Part shown: positions 63,983 through 64,000 of the stretch, piece after piece
Layout: every line of letters begins with the position of its first letter
How positions within the stretch are numbered: the first letter of the stretch is position 1
Assembly: GCF_024297065.1 (NCBI RefSeq)
Contig: NZ_CP101114.1
Location: forward strand, 248,001-312,000
Length of the DNA stretch: 64,000 nt
Direction: 5' to 3'
DNA from: Bartonella harrusi
Lineage (GTDB): Bacteria; Pseudomonadota; Alphaproteobacteria; Rhizobiales; Rhizobiaceae
Notes under the pieces: model-generated
Database searches by the model: none
Told to the model about the DNA's origin: nothing
Seen by the model: only the letters and a program-made list of their open reading frames with translations
Translations under genes and position numbers: made by a program

Positions 63983-64000
63983 AAAATTTATACGTACTAA

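Overview
The window is AT-rich alphaproteobacterial DNA, almost certainly Bartonella and probably a rodent-associated species (the B. grahamii / B. tribocorum type). The evidence is a tandem array of four hemin-binding proteins (Hbp) with shared promoter boxes, Rhizobiales-type gene neighbourhoods (rluB-rsmD beside tadA; waaA-lpxK near DUF2093 and DUF4170 genes), orphan filamentous-haemagglutinin C-terminal modules, and a P2-like prophage. Species assignment is inference.

Layout. 1-2470: two tandem orphan effector/lipoprotein modules separated by a repeated terminator; the window starts inside the same terminator of a further upstream copy. 2641-4857: a decayed island edge with an AlpA-like regulator, an integrase pseudogene and a terminase scrap. 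5382-10528: core genes (SleB-type hydrolase, M29 aminopeptidase, mutM, M20 dipeptidase, RNase D). 10799-11745: a second, more decayed copy of the integrase. 12189-17985: a small secreted basic protein with an AT-hook-like motif, then four hbp genes, each with an H-box-like promoter element and its own terminator. 18239-24626: ileS, a lipoprotein gene, tadA (frameshifted at an A10 run), rluB, rsmD. 25225-27039: a two-subunit transketolase pair, both broken. 27201-39917: lldD, dcd-like gene, mutL, DUF2093, lpxK, waaA, DUF4170, an inositol-monophosphatase-family gene (also frameshifted at an A10 run), pmbA, and two small genes with damaged starts (SRPBCC, EVE).

40829 to the window end is a P2-like prophage. 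Its intact integrase faces a large GHKL-ATPase / PD-(D/E)XK-like protein that looks like a single-gene defence cargo. Then, read on the minus strand from 63343 downward, come tail and lysis genes in P2-like order: tail-terminator-like protein, V, W, J (frameshifted), I, a DUF4815 protein, a glycine-rich fibre, sheath, tube, E/E', tape measure, U, X, D, endolysin and spanins. Plus-strand or independently controlled inserts break the operon: an antirepressor behind a highly structured RNA leader, a Phd/PemK-like pair, VapBC and HicAB. Capsid and terminase genes are not in the window, and the J frameshift suggests that the prophage cannot build a normal baseplate.

The best candidates for something undescribed are the structured RNA at about 53124-53232, which has a near-consensus promoter directly in front of it; the GHKL-nuclease fusion at 42032-44074; the pair of A10-tract frameshifts in tadA (normally essential) and in the IMPase-family gene; and the small secreted AT-hook protein at 12189.
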